Shown here one piece after another: positions 6,146 to 12,988 of a stretch of DNA of 13,645 nucleotides (position 1 is the stretch's first letter; every line of letters begins with the position of its first letter). A program made the translations under genes and the position numbers. Origin of the DNA: an uncultured Clostridium sp. (lineage in GTDB: Bacteria > Bacillota > Clostridia > TANB77 > CAG-508); the NCBI GenBank assembly GCA_945937855.1, contig CAMEUC010000016.1:1-13645 (forward strand), written 5' to 3'. The notes under the pieces are model-generated. The model was not told the DNA's origin, made no database searches, and saw only the letters and a program-made list of their open reading frames with translations.

Positions 6146-6470
6146 TGTTTAAATCCTCCTTCTCTGTTAAAATTGATTCAACACTATAATGACCATTAAC
6201 TTTCCCTATATTATGTTTTATTAAATATGCTGGTTCTTTTTCTATATCTTTTCCAAATTCTTGTTTAGTTAGTGTGACATAAGTATCTGCTTGATAAATC
6301 GCACATTTATTCTTAAAAGCTTCATTACTTTGTCTTAAATATTCTTCTGCATCTTCTAAACTATTAAATTTTAAAGCAAATTCATAAGTTGCTCCTTGAC
6401 CGTCAGTATTAATATAACATAGATTTTCTAAATCAACTATTACAAATCTTGGTGCTAATCTACTTTCCAT
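6138..6470 (-). CDS. Unrecognised small protein
   Basis: A 110-residue protein starting MESRLAPRFVIVDLENLCYI. It looks alpha/beta, with strands FVIVDL, YEFALKF and TYVTLT and a helix SLEDAEEYLRQSNEAFK. The pattern of a short 'what is stored, what is displayed' fold with a predicted helix between strands is common in small phage proteins but points to no known family. AAGGAG lies seven bases before the start. It sits 13 bases after the zinc-ribbon gene and overlaps FETNSSSTH copy 1 by 8 bases, so translation is probably coupled. Confidence 0.72.
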   Translation of the reverse strand: MESRLAPRFVIVDLENLCYINTDGQGATYEFALKFNSLEDAEEYLRQSNEAFKNKCAIYQADTYVTLTKQEFGKDIEKEPAYLIKHNIGKVNGHYSVESILTEKEDLNND

Positions 6471-6483
6471 TTTTTTCTCCTTT

Positions 6484-6873
6484 CTATAATTTATTTTTTG
6501 CAGTTCTTTTACTAACTGGAGTATTAAGTTCTTGTAAAAAATCCATTATTTTTTCTAAACATTTATTGTCCCAAATAGTTTCTCCATTAGGAAAAAAACA
6601 ATATTTCCTCCAAGCTCCATACCATTTTATTTGTCCTATTTCATCTTTACTTCTTTTACTACAAATATGATAAATTGGAGTTTTTCTACCATTTACTCTT
6701 TCCTCTATAATAGAGAAATAATCATTATTGGCTGCTAAAATCCAATTTGACATTACAGATGTTTGATATAATTCATTCATTTTACAATTTGGACAAACAG
6801 TGTTTAATTTTCCTTCTGCTACAAATGTTTCTCCACATTTAAAGCAATAGTTATTATAAACATTCTCTTGCAT
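6484..6873 (-). CDS. N-terminal zinc-ribbon protein
   Basis: A 129-residue protein. C10/C13 and C27/C30 (CFKC, CPNC) form a zinc ribbon. Residues about 50-117 form a second domain with the characteristic run IKWYGAWRKYCFFPNGETIW followed by CLEKIMDFLQEL. Small phage proteins with this WYG-W-R-Y-FFP pattern are widespread but of unknown function. Fusion to a zinc ribbon suggests nucleic-acid binding or a regulatory role. The ATG overlaps the phosphoesterase stop (TAATG), and the GGAGG ribosome site lies within that gene's end. Confidence 0.75.
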   Translation of the reverse strand: MQENVYNNYCFKCGETFVAEGKLNTVCPNCKMNELYQTSVMSNWILAANNDYFSIIEERVNGRKTPIYHICSKRSKDEIGQIKWYGAWRKYCFFPNGETIWDNKCLEKIMDFLQELNTPVSKRTAKNKL

Positions 6874-7568
6874 TATTCTACCTCCACATAATCTTCAAAT
6901 AACATATGATATTTTCCATTATCCCAATGTCCGTGAAAATGTCCAAAATACCAATTATCAAAAGTTATCCAATCTGCAATTCTTTGAAGTAGCAATTCTG
7001 TAGTTTTATCTACTTTTGATTGGTCTATAAATGGTAAAAACATATGTCTTGGTTCTGTTTTTATTGGACAAGTATGTGTCAAAACAATATCAAAATATCT
7101 TTGTTTTGTAATTTGTTTTTCTATATATTTAACAATTTCTTTACTTGGTTGTTCGTCTTTAAACCAACTCCATCCTTTTAAAAGCCTATATTCTTTATCT
7201 ACGCTATATGCTCCTCCAATAACTAATATAGATTTTCCATTTATATTGTATATTTCTCCATCTTTTGCGAACAATATATTAGGAAATTCCTCTTCATAAT
7301 ACACAATACCTCCATTCCATTTTTTAGTAATGTATGTAGATATATTAAATGGTCTTTCTTCGTGATTTCCGTGTATGCAAAAAAATGTGATAGGCATATC
7401 TTGGAGTGCCTGTTTTAACATATAATCTTTCTTATTAAGATAATAATTAATTCCAGCATCCCCAAGAATACACAATATATCTTCTTTAGATGTTTCAAAT
7501 CTTTCACAAAAATAATTTATTCTATTAAAATTTCCGTGAGTATCTCCTGTGATATAAAATTTTCCCAT
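6873..7568 (-). CDS. Calcineurin-like metallophosphoesterase
   Basis: A 231-residue enzyme with the complete metal-binding motif set of the calcineurin-like superfamily: GDTHG (D9, H11), GDAG (D37), GNHE (N68, H69), LTHTCP (H165) and GHFHGH (H210, H212). These hold a dinuclear metal centre that hydrolyses phosphomono- or diesters. Length and motif spacing resemble phage Ser/Thr-type phosphatases and small phosphodiesterases; the substrate is not shown by sequence. No signal peptide, so cytoplasmic. It is coupled by TAATG overlaps to the homing endonuclease upstream and the zinc-ribbon gene downstream. It may act on protein phosphates or on cyclic or 2',3'-cyclic nucleotides. Confidence 0.92.
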   Translation of the reverse strand: MGKFYITGDTHGNFNRINYFCERFETSKEDILCILGDAGINYYLNKKDYMLKQALQDMPITFFCIHGNHEERPFNISTYITKKWNGGIVYYEEEFPNILFAKDGEIYNINGKSILVIGGAYSVDKEYRLLKGWSWFKDEQPSKEIVKYIEKQITKQRYFDIVLTHTCPIKTEPRHMFLPFIDQSKVDKTTELLLQRIADWITFDNWYFGHFHGHWDNGKYHMLFEDYVEVE

Positions 7569-8257
7569 TATTTGTCCTTTCTATCTTTATAATAAAAACT
7601 ATATCCAGATTTTTTATGTAAATGAGTTCCAGCATTCCCATTAGCATAATTTCGACAACTTATTACTCCAGTAAATTTTTCTGCATCATAAGTGTTATTA
7701 AACGTTTTTATAAAATTGCCATTTAAGTAAACATCTACTTTCTTTGCATTCGGTGAATGTTTCCCCCACATTCCATTTTTTTCTCCCCTTAAATTAGGAA
7801 CTGATTTACCTTTCCTCATTTTACTTAATTTCTCTTTAGTTTCTTTTGTATGATGACGTCCTTTCCAAGAAGGTGGTTTAAATCCATTTTCCATTCGTTT
7901 TTTTATAGCTATTTTATAATGTTCTTTTTGTTCTTCAGTTCTTTTCTGCCCTTTTAATTTTTTTGACATTCTTTCTATAGATTCACTATCTTGTATATTG
8001 CCAACAAGTCCAACAATAGGATATCCCAATTGTTTATATTGTTTTTGATATTCTACTTCTAATTCTTTTGCTTTCTCTTCAGAAAGATTTGTCTTTAAAA
8101 ATTGAATTTCAACATCATAGATTCTATCTTTTACATATTCTTTCCAGCGTCTTTTTCTTGCCCATAAATTCTCTGCTCTTCTACCTTTTCCATATCCAAT
8201 ATAAAATGGGATGTTATCTAAAAGATGAACATATACATAATATTCATTATCCTCCAT
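7568..8257 (-). CDS. GIY-YIG homing endonuclease with NUMOD repeats
   Basis: A 229-residue protein. Residues 6-90 are a GIY-YIG nuclease domain, with YVYVHLLD for the first strand, PFYIGYGKGRR for YIG plus the catalytic Arg region, and a Glu near residue 69 (EVEYQKQY). Basic NUMOD3-like DNA-binding modules follow (about 94-104, 106-121 and 136-166, including KEKLSKMRKGKSVPN and GMWGKH). A C-terminal NUMOD1/helix-turn-helix-like part follows from about 172 (KKVDVYLNGNFIKTF). It cuts at a specific site and promotes copying of its own gene. It is free-standing, with TAATG overlaps at both ends and no sign of an intron. Confidence 0.88.
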   Translation of the reverse strand: MEDNEYYVYVHLLDNIPFYIGYGKGRRAENLWARKRRWKEYVKDRIYDVEIQFLKTNLSEEKAKELEVEYQKQYKQLGYPIVGLVGNIQDSESIERMSKKLKGQKRTEEQKEHYKIAIKKRMENGFKPPSWKGRHHTKETKEKLSKMRKGKSVPNLRGEKNGMWGKHSPNAKKVDVYLNGNFIKTFNNTYDAEKFTGVISCRNYANGNAGTHLHKKSGYSFYYKDRKDK

Positions 8258-9657
8258 TATACTTTCCCCTTTAAAGATTGCTCAATAAGTTTATCAAATT
8301 CTTCCCAATTTTCTTCGTCCTTTGTAGGTCTCCACCTAACGAATCGTGGGAATCTTAAATTATACAAATCACTATCTTTACTTGTACTTGGTGTTGTAAA
8401 TGCAATCTCACAAATACATCCAATATATCCAGCTTGTTTTTTCCAAACTTCTTCTCTATCATTATCAGTTAAACCACTACCAACTTTTACTTCTACCCCT
8501 TGTGGAGTTTTAACCAATAATGCTCCTAATTTTCCTTTATTTCTCCCTGTTCCTTCTTCAAAGCCAATAATTTTAACGTCTGCTGTATATACTTGTTTTA
8601 CTTTTACAAGATTATTTGTTCTTTTAAATTCATAAGATGCATTTGAATAATTAATCATTAATCCTTCTTGTCCAAGTAAAATCATTTCATCTAGCATTTT
8701 TTTAATAAGAGTTTGGTCAAATTTTCCAGCATATAATATATTAGCATATTTTACATATTGGAATTTAAACATAGATAATATAGTTTCTAGCTTTGCTTTT
8801 CTTACTTCTGTTGGAACATCGTATTGAATTTTATTATCAAAATTTTCTAGTGGTATCATATCAAATAAGAATACTGCAATATCTTTTTTATCTTCATCCT
8901 TACTATTAACAATACTTGCTGTTTCAGAAAACAATTCTTCAGCATTTTTAGGGCAATAAACTTTTCTACATAAAGAATTTTCTGGCATTTTTGAAATATC
9001 TATAATACTTCCATCTATTAATTTTAATAATTCTCCGTCATATACTCCGTCTGGTAGCATTGAAACTTCTTTTTCTAAATCTTTTAGTCCAGTATATAAT
9101 TTTCCATTTCTACTAAACATTTTTACTTCATTTCCATCTACTCTTATTAAAACTCGTTGCCCATCAAATTTATGTGTAACTATAATATCTGGTACTTCTT
9201 TTACTAAAGCATCAATTCTATCAAAATAAGGTTCTCCTGCCATTATTTCAAATTTTTTGAAATCATTAGGATAAATTTTTTCTAATGTTTTTTCTGTTAC
9301 TCCTATTTTTAATTTTTTGCAAAATAACTCTTTAAGTGTATCTTTATATTGCTCATCAAATTTATTTATAAAGTTTTGTACTACATATATATCAAAATCT
9401 GTTCCTGTATTATTTTCTTCTAAATATTGAAATACTTCTAAAATAGATTCACAATCTTTTTTTAATTCAACACTTACTTTTTTATCTATTTTTTTTGTAG
9501 ATAATCCAAATACATATTGAGTATCATATAAATATTTTAAAATTTGTTTAAACTCTGGACTATCATTTTCTTTTAATAAATCTTCTTTTGCATTATTCCC
9601 ACTTGTTTCTTTTATTTTAATCAAGCCATTTATCAATTTTAGGTCTAAACCCTTCAT
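8257..9657 (-). CDS. ATP-dependent DNA ligase
   Basis: A 466-residue ligase that seals nicks in duplex DNA using ATP, with lysine adenylation. The nucleotidyltransferase motifs are all present: motif I KFDG with nucleophile K163 and R168, DGEL at 207-210, FDM at 265-267, EGLM at 331-334 and VKVK at 351-354. An OB-fold follows (about 357-440), with RFPRFVRWRP near the end. Residues 1-140 form a helical DNA-binding domain. Total length is close to T4 gene 30-type ligases. It overlaps the upstream membrane gene by 41 bases, and AGGAGG lies 12 bases before the ATG, a rather long spacing. A stop just upstream in frame excludes extension. Confidence 0.95.
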   Translation of the reverse strand: MKGLDLKLINGLIKIKETSGNNAKEDLLKENDSPEFKQILKYLYDTQYVFGLSTKKIDKKVSVELKKDCESILEVFQYLEENNTGTDFDIYVVQNFINKFDEQYKDTLKELFCKKLKIGVTEKTLEKIYPNDFKKFEIMAGEPYFDRIDALVKEVPDIIVTHKFDGQRVLIRVDGNEVKMFSRNGKLYTGLKDLEKEVSMLPDGVYDGELLKLIDGSIIDISKMPENSLCRKVYCPKNAEELFSETASIVNSKDEDKKDIAVFLFDMIPLENFDNKIQYDVPTEVRKAKLETILSMFKFQYVKYANILYAGKFDQTLIKKMLDEMILLGQEGLMINYSNASYEFKRTNNLVKVKQVYTADVKIIGFEEGTGRNKGKLGALLVKTPQGVEVKVGSGLTDNDREEVWKKQAGYIGCICEIAFTTPSTSKDSDLYNLRFPRFVRWRPTKDEENWEEFDKLIEQSLKGKV

Positions 9658-9865
9658 AAGTTACTGTTACCTCCTTTTTAAAAGCTCCTGTTATCAATGA
9701 TATTATTAATGCTATTGCAACTCCGTGCCAAAACGTAAATGTAAATGGGATTGAAAACGCCCAACAAACAAATGAACCTATTCCCCAAAATACTAACCCT
9801 TTAATAGCAAAAATAACAAAAAATATAATAATCATTATCAAAATCAATACAAATAACATTCCCAT
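9617..9865 (-). CDS. Small two-span membrane protein
   Basis: An 82-residue protein starting MGMLFVLILIMIIIFFVIFA. Two or three hydrophobic segments (about 2-20, 22-40 and 45-62) are followed by a charged tail (KKEVTVTYEGFRPKIDKWLD). The start at 9865 has AAGGAGAAAC upstream and lies one base after the stop of the 9867-10151 gene; an upstream frame extension to 9919 lies inside that gene. The two membrane genes sit side by side and may form a complex. The 3' end overlaps the ligase by 41 bases. It could be a holin-like or host-envelope protein, but no lysis gene adjoins it. Confidence 0.7.
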   Translation of the reverse strand: MGMLFVLILIMIIIFFVIFAIKGLVFWGIGSFVCWAFSIPFTFTFWHGVAIALIISLITGAFKKEVTVTYEGFRPKIDKWLD

Positions 9866-9866
9866 A

Positions 9867-10151
9867 TTATTGTTTCTCCTTTTCCTTTCTTTTTCTTCTT
9901 GCTTTTTCATATATAACATATCCAGCTACCTCTATCCAATCTTTAATTAAATCACATAAAGCTCCTATTAAGAACATAGGAAGAATTATTATCCAAAAAA
10001 CAGAACATAAGAAAGTATTAGTTGGAAAATCCATATATCTAAAATCAGAGGTATATTCGTCAAAAAAATCTATTCGAGAAAATATAACAAATACTATAAC
10101 TCCAATAATTATATATAATATTACTCCCAATACAATCAAAAGTGCTAACAT
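9867..10151 (-). CDS. Small two-span membrane protein
   Basis: A 94-residue protein. The first span is about residues 2-25 (MLALLIVLGVILYIIIGVIVFVIF). A polar aromatic loop with DFFDEYTSDFRYMDF follows, then a second span at about 46-68 (FLCSVFWIIILPMFLIGALC). The tail is strongly basic (YEKARRKRKEKEKQ), so both termini are probably cytoplasmic or the tail is held at the inner face by the positive-inside rule. AGGAGG precedes the ATG by 5 bases. It is followed one base later by another small membrane protein. No family recognised. Confidence 0.75.
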   Translation of the reverse strand: MLALLIVLGVILYIIIGVIVFVIFSRIDFFDEYTSDFRYMDFPTNTFLCSVFWIIILPMFLIGALCDLIKDWIEVAGYVIYEKARRKRKEKEKQ

Positions 10152-10160
10152 AGTTACCTC

Positions 10161-10853
10161 CTAATCCCATAAATGATAAAAATATTTCTTTAATAAATCA
10201 AATGCTTCATCTTTCATTTTATCTCTATATTCTTCAATTTCTTCATTTCTTTTTTTATATTTTTTTTCTAACTCTTCATCTGGTTCATTTGTAATCAATC
10301 TCCATAATTTAGGTTTCCCTTTTTCATCATATTCAACAACTTCGTGATGAGCATTCCACCATTCCTTAAAAGATTTTTTATCACTGTCATCTCCGAATAC
10401 TTGTTTATGATATTCTTCTTCATATTCATTTTCTATTTCAGTTATTTCATCACTAGCTTGTTCCAAACAATAAGCAATTCTTGATAATACAAACAACCAT
10501 CTATCAAAAAACTTTTCTTTTCCCCAAAGGTCTAATTCTTCTTCAAATGGATATTCTTTACGATATTCTTTATCCGTTGATTCCCATTTTTTTCTTTTTA
10601 ATTCCATTATGTATTTACTTTCTTCTACCACCCATTGTAAAGGAAAATCATCAAACTCCTCAAATTCTAATTGTGGAGCACCATTCTTCATATCTCTTAA
10701 AGTTCTAATCATTTTTGGGAATGTATCTCCAAACCAATAACACATTCCCCAGCAGTCATTATCTGAAAAACCTCTTTTCTTTCTTTGCCTTGCCATTCGT
10801 TTTTCAAATCGCCAATCTGAGACTTTTCTTTTAATTATGTAAAACCAACTCAT
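10161..10853 (-). CDS. Conserved-looking phage protein, unknown function
   Basis: A 230-residue soluble protein, very rich in Trp, Glu, Lys and Asp. A basic N-terminus (KRMARQRKKR) leads into GFSDNDCWGMCYWFGDTFPK at about 28-47, then RTLRDMKNGAP. This resembles a segment I associate with unannotated proteins in tailed phages, where a GFSD-D-W motif is followed by an Arg/Lys-rich helix. The C-terminal third is a charged helical region (about 190-225). AAGGAGG is located six bases before the start. No catalytic motif is visible. It lies two bases after the upstream gene. Confidence 0.7.
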   Translation of the reverse strand: MSWFYIIKRKVSDWRFEKRMARQRKKRGFSDNDCWGMCYWFGDTFPKMIRTLRDMKNGAPQLEFEEFDDFPLQWVVEESKYIMELKRKKWESTDKEYRKEYPFEEELDLWGKEKFFDRWLFVLSRIAYCLEQASDEITEIENEYEEEYHKQVFGDDSDKKSFKEWWNAHHEVVEYDEKGKPKLWRLITNEPDEELEKKYKKRNEEIEEYRDKMKDEAFDLLKKYFYHLWD

Positions 10854-10855
10854 AT

Positions 10856-11302
10856 TTAATCCTCCTTAATAGCTTTTAAGTCATATGCTTTATTATCACT
10901 TATAATATAATGATAATTTTGTTCTCCCCAAGGGTCAAAAATCATATCTCTTAAATATTTAATATAATTAGCTTCATAAATTTTACAATCTAAATATTTA
11001 CAAATAGATTTTATAACTCCTTTAATATTACTATTGTATGGAATTGGGTCAGTACCAAATAAAAGTAATGTATAATCATCTATTAATAATATTTTCAATA
11101 ATTGCAAATGTTTTTCAGATTTATTATATATTTCTTCACATCTACGAGTAAGAAAATCATCAATAGATTCTAGTCTTACTAAATCATAATCATCTAATTT
11201 TATAACTATACCTAAATACCAATCATATGCTTTTGGAATTTTGATTAACATATTTAAAAATTTATCTTTTGATTTTTCCATAAATAAATCTACAATTTCC
11301 AT
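10856..11302 (-). CDS. Unrecognised phage protein
   Basis: A 148-residue protein starting MEIVDLFMEKSKDKFLNMLIK. Alpha/beta with hydrophobic strands (YDLVRLES, LLKILLIDDYTLLLFG) and a C-terminal part with FDPWGEQNYHYIISDNKAYDL. No Cys motif, signal peptide or membrane span. GGGAGG lies seven bases before the ATG. It is the first gene after the promoter at 11408-11436, following a leader of about 100 bases that contains a long hairpin. It ends in AAGGAGGATTAA, which also serves as the ribosome site of the next gene. No family recognised. Confidence 0.72.
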   Translation of the reverse strand: MEIVDLFMEKSKDKFLNMLIKIPKAYDWYLGIVIKLDDYDLVRLESIDDFLTRRCEEIYNKSEKHLQLLKILLIDDYTLLLFGTDPIPYNSNIKGVIKSICKYLDCKIYEANYIKYLRDMIFDPWGEQNYHYIISDNKAYDLKAIKED

Positions 11303-11334
11303 TTAATACCTCCCAGACAAACGACGTTGACCAT

Positions 11335-11389
11335 AGACAGATTTTTATATTAGAGTAATAAAATTATATACATAAATATAAAAATGTCT
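11335..11389 (-). promoter_or_regulatory. Leader hairpin ahead of the 10856-11302 gene
   Basis: In the leader of about 100 nt there is a 10-bp helix (11342-11351 with 11375-11384) continued by a 5-bp helix AGACA/TGTCT (11385-11389 with 11335-11339) across a two-base bulge. The loop is 23 nt. It ends about 25 bases before the ribosome site, so it leaves the GGGAGG free. It may protect the 5' end or regulate expression. No riboswitch class recognised. Confidence 0.4.
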
Positions 11390-11407
11390 TAAATTTTTAT
11401 TATATGC

Positions 11408-11436
11408 ATTATATCATAAGATGAAAGATTTGTCAA
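11408..11436 (-). promoter_or_regulatory. Consensus sigma-A promoter for the long gene cluster
   Basis: Minus-strand TTGACA (11436-11431), 17-bp spacer, TATAAT (11413-11408), with TGA before the -10. The -35 is immediately after the stop of the MazG-like gene. The start near 11401 would give a leader of about 100 bases. No other consensus promoter was seen from here to 2692, so it may transcribe the whole cluster from 11302 leftward. Confidence 0.87.
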
Positions 11437-11439
11437 ATT

Positions 11440-11748
11440 CTATAAGAAAATTTTGGAAACTTTTTCATTCTTTATTTTTGTCCAATTCTCAATCTTCTTG
11501 TCAATATCCTGTCGTGATAAATTTAAGTTTTTTTCTCTTGTTAATTGGTCTTTAATTAATTCAAGATTAAGTTCTACATCACAAATTTCTTCTAATAAAT
11601 TATCTATATCAAAATCTTGATTATAATATTTCTTTCTAACAATTTTAGAACAAGCTTGAATTATTTCACTACATTCCTCTGCTAATGTAGTATATAATAA
11701 ATTTCCTTGTTTTTCAAGTATTGCTTTTTTAAGTTTTTCATCTATCAT
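11440..11748 (-). CDS. MazG-like nucleotide pyrophosphohydrolase
   Basis: A 102-residue all-helical protein with the MazG/dUTPase-type metal-binding signature EExxE...ExxD: E24-E25-C-S-E28 and E54-I-C-D57. These residues bind magnesium in the all-alpha NTP pyrophosphohydrolase fold, which converts NTPs or dNTPs to the monophosphate and pyrophosphate. Phages carry such enzymes for nucleotide-pool control or to modulate host alarmone responses; the substrate here is unknown. The start at 11748 follows the preceding stop by one base and has AAGGATGG upstream. A longer frame to 11802 lies inside the transglycosylase gene and is rejected. Confidence 0.82.
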   Translation of the reverse strand: MIDEKLKKAILEKQGNLLYTTLAEECSEIIQACSKIVRKKYYNQDFDIDNLLEEICDVELNLELIKDQLTREKNLNLSRQDIDKKIENWTKIKNEKVSKIFL

Positions 11749-11749
11749 T

Positions 11750-12457
11750 TTAATACCATCCTTTTTGTTGTGAATGAGCCCAAGCATTAGATGGTGTGCC
11801 ATATCTGTTTTTAATATATTTCAACCCCCATCTAATCTGTGTTTTTCCATTCGTATAATAGTCATCACCTTCACTAGCCATTTTTGATGCTGGGAGACTT
11901 TGTGGAATTCCGTGGGCTCCTGAGCTTTTATTATGTGCATTAGGATTCCAATTACTCTCTCTTTCCCATAATTTAACTAAACAATTAAAATCATTTTCTG
12001 TCCAACCATATGTATTTATACACAAATCTTTTGCATAAGCTTGATATTCTGCTTTTGTTCCAGTAGCTGTTCTAACACTTGTTCCACCTCTGGAAGTTAC
12101 TTGTTTACTTTGTGCAATTCTTAGTTTCTCAGCTTTTTTCTTTGCTTCAGCTTCTTCTTTAGCCTTTTGCTCTGCCTCAGCTTTAGCTTTTTCTTCTGCA
12201 ATTCTTTTTTCTTCTTCCTCTTTTACTTTTCTTTCCTCTTCCATTTTTATTTTTAAATCTTCTGGGATAGGAATGTTTTGAGTTATAACTACATTATTTT
12301 GTAAATCACTTATTTCTATAACATCCATTTGAAAAACTTGTGTAGGTTTTTTAAAAGAAGGTTTTTGTATTATTAGTATAATTAATCCAATAACTATTGA
12401 TATTAATCCAATAATCCTAAAAATCCTTAATTTTTTCTTCCTTACTTTTTTCTTCAT
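11750..12457 (-). CDS. Membrane-anchored lytic transglycosylase-like protein
   Basis: A 235-residue protein in three parts: a basic N-terminus with one membrane segment (about 11-30), acting as a signal anchor; a Glu/Lys/Ala-rich coiled coil (about 66-118); and a C-terminal lysozyme-like transglycosylase domain (about 137-235). The last contains LWERESNWNPNAHN, with likely catalytic E167, then GAHGIPQSLP and a final GTPSNAWAHSQQKGWY. The layout resembles Apf-type and other secreted SLT proteins of Gram-positive hosts and phages, which cleave peptidoglycan outside the membrane. AAAGGAG precedes the ATG. It is not next to an obvious holin or tail gene, so entry, lysis or wall remodelling are all possible. 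Confidence 0.85.
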   Translation of the reverse strand: MKKKVRKKKLRIFRIIGLISIVIGLIILIIQKPSFKKPTQVFQMDVIEISDLQNNVVITQNIPIPEDLKIKMEEERKVKEEEEKRIAEEKAKAEAEQKAKEEAEAKKKAEKLRIAQSKQVTSRGGTSVRTATGTKAEYQAYAKDLCINTYGWTENDFNCLVKLWERESNWNPNAHNKSSGAHGIPQSLPASKMASEGDDYYTNGKTQIRWGLKYIKNRYGTPSNAWAHSQQKGWY

Positions 12458-12476
12458 AAAAACTCCTTTCTTATTT

Positions 12477-12497
12477 AAAAAGAGACATTGTCCCTTT
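12477..12497 (-). terminator. Intrinsic terminator at the 3' end of the large RNA
   Basis: An 8-bp stem (12479-12486 with 12490-12497) has a 3-nt loop, followed in the minus direction by TTTTT. One pair is G-U on the minus strand but A-C on the plus strand, which supports minus-strand transcription. It lies just ahead of the ribosome site of the transglycosylase gene, so that gene may depend on read-through; no separate promoter is visible for it. Confidence 0.6.
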
Positions 12498-12967
12498 AGT
12501 AAGCCAACATTTAGTATATAATCTCAAAGTAATTAATTAATTTTTTAAATGATGATAACCAAAAGTTATACTATTTAAAAAATTCTTCTTTTAAATTGAT
12601 ATCATATTTGTTCTAATCCCAACTTGTAATGTATTAAGAAATACAGCTGGTGGTAATGTATATAGTATATAGTAATATCGTAATAAAAGTGGTCTGGTTC
12701 GTATGGTATTGTGGCTTCACGGTGGAATAGTTGCAACAATATCGGATTCGGAGCAAAGCAAGATATATAAGTCAATCATATATCTCGACAAACTGTAGAA
12801 TTACATTGTATGTAATTTGATTTTCCTATTTACACTTTCATCTTTTTTATTTATAAACCAGATAAATTTTATCCGAATAAATAACATATAAAACAACTAT
12901 ATACTATAACTTTCTTCTCTATTTGAATTAAATTCAAATAAAAACTACTCGTTTGATGTTGGCTTGC

Positions 12968-12988
12968 TAAAGAGGCAACGCCTCTTTA
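12968..12988 (-). other. Perfect hairpin right after the 12989 gene stop
   Basis: TAAAGAGGC / GCCTCTTTA, 9 bp with a 3-nt loop, directly follows the stop codon of the 12989-13645 gene. It has no T-tract beyond the stem, so it is a weak terminator or rather a processing or stabilising hairpin. It mirrors the terminator at 12477-12497 and forms the outer half of the 33-bp inverted repeat, so it could pair either with itself or with the far end. Confidence 0.6.

Larger units (their letters stand above)
12476..12988 (-). ncRNA. Candidate large structured non-coding RNA, about 510 nt
   Basis: No credible reading frame exists on either strand. The ends are a 33-bp imperfect inverted repeat (27 of 33 identical; core 12494-12510 with 12956-12972, 16 of 17), enclosing 445 nt. 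Inside are many local inverted repeats: 12541-12550/12573-12582 (10 bp) with a nested 12555-12559/12565-12569 stem, 12761-12768/12778-12785, 12799-12806/12810-12817, 12921-12928/12932-12939, and a 13-bp long-range match 12661-12673/12896-12908. It is read after the 12989 gene and ends in a terminator. Size and end-pairing recall large ornate phage RNAs such as ROOL and GOLLD, but I cannot confirm membership. Confidence 0.55.

Noticed and set aside
8225..8635. Plus-strand open frame of 136 codons opposite the ligase gene
   Set aside because: It is antisense to a ligase with complete motifs, has no ribosome site, and its Ser/Phe-rich composition is that of a shadow frame.
12476..12988. MITE or insertion-sequence element with terminal inverted repeats
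   Set aside because: The arms are hairpins with a terminator, no flanking target duplication is visible, and the interior is full of local stems, so an RNA explains it better. A transposon origin is not excluded.
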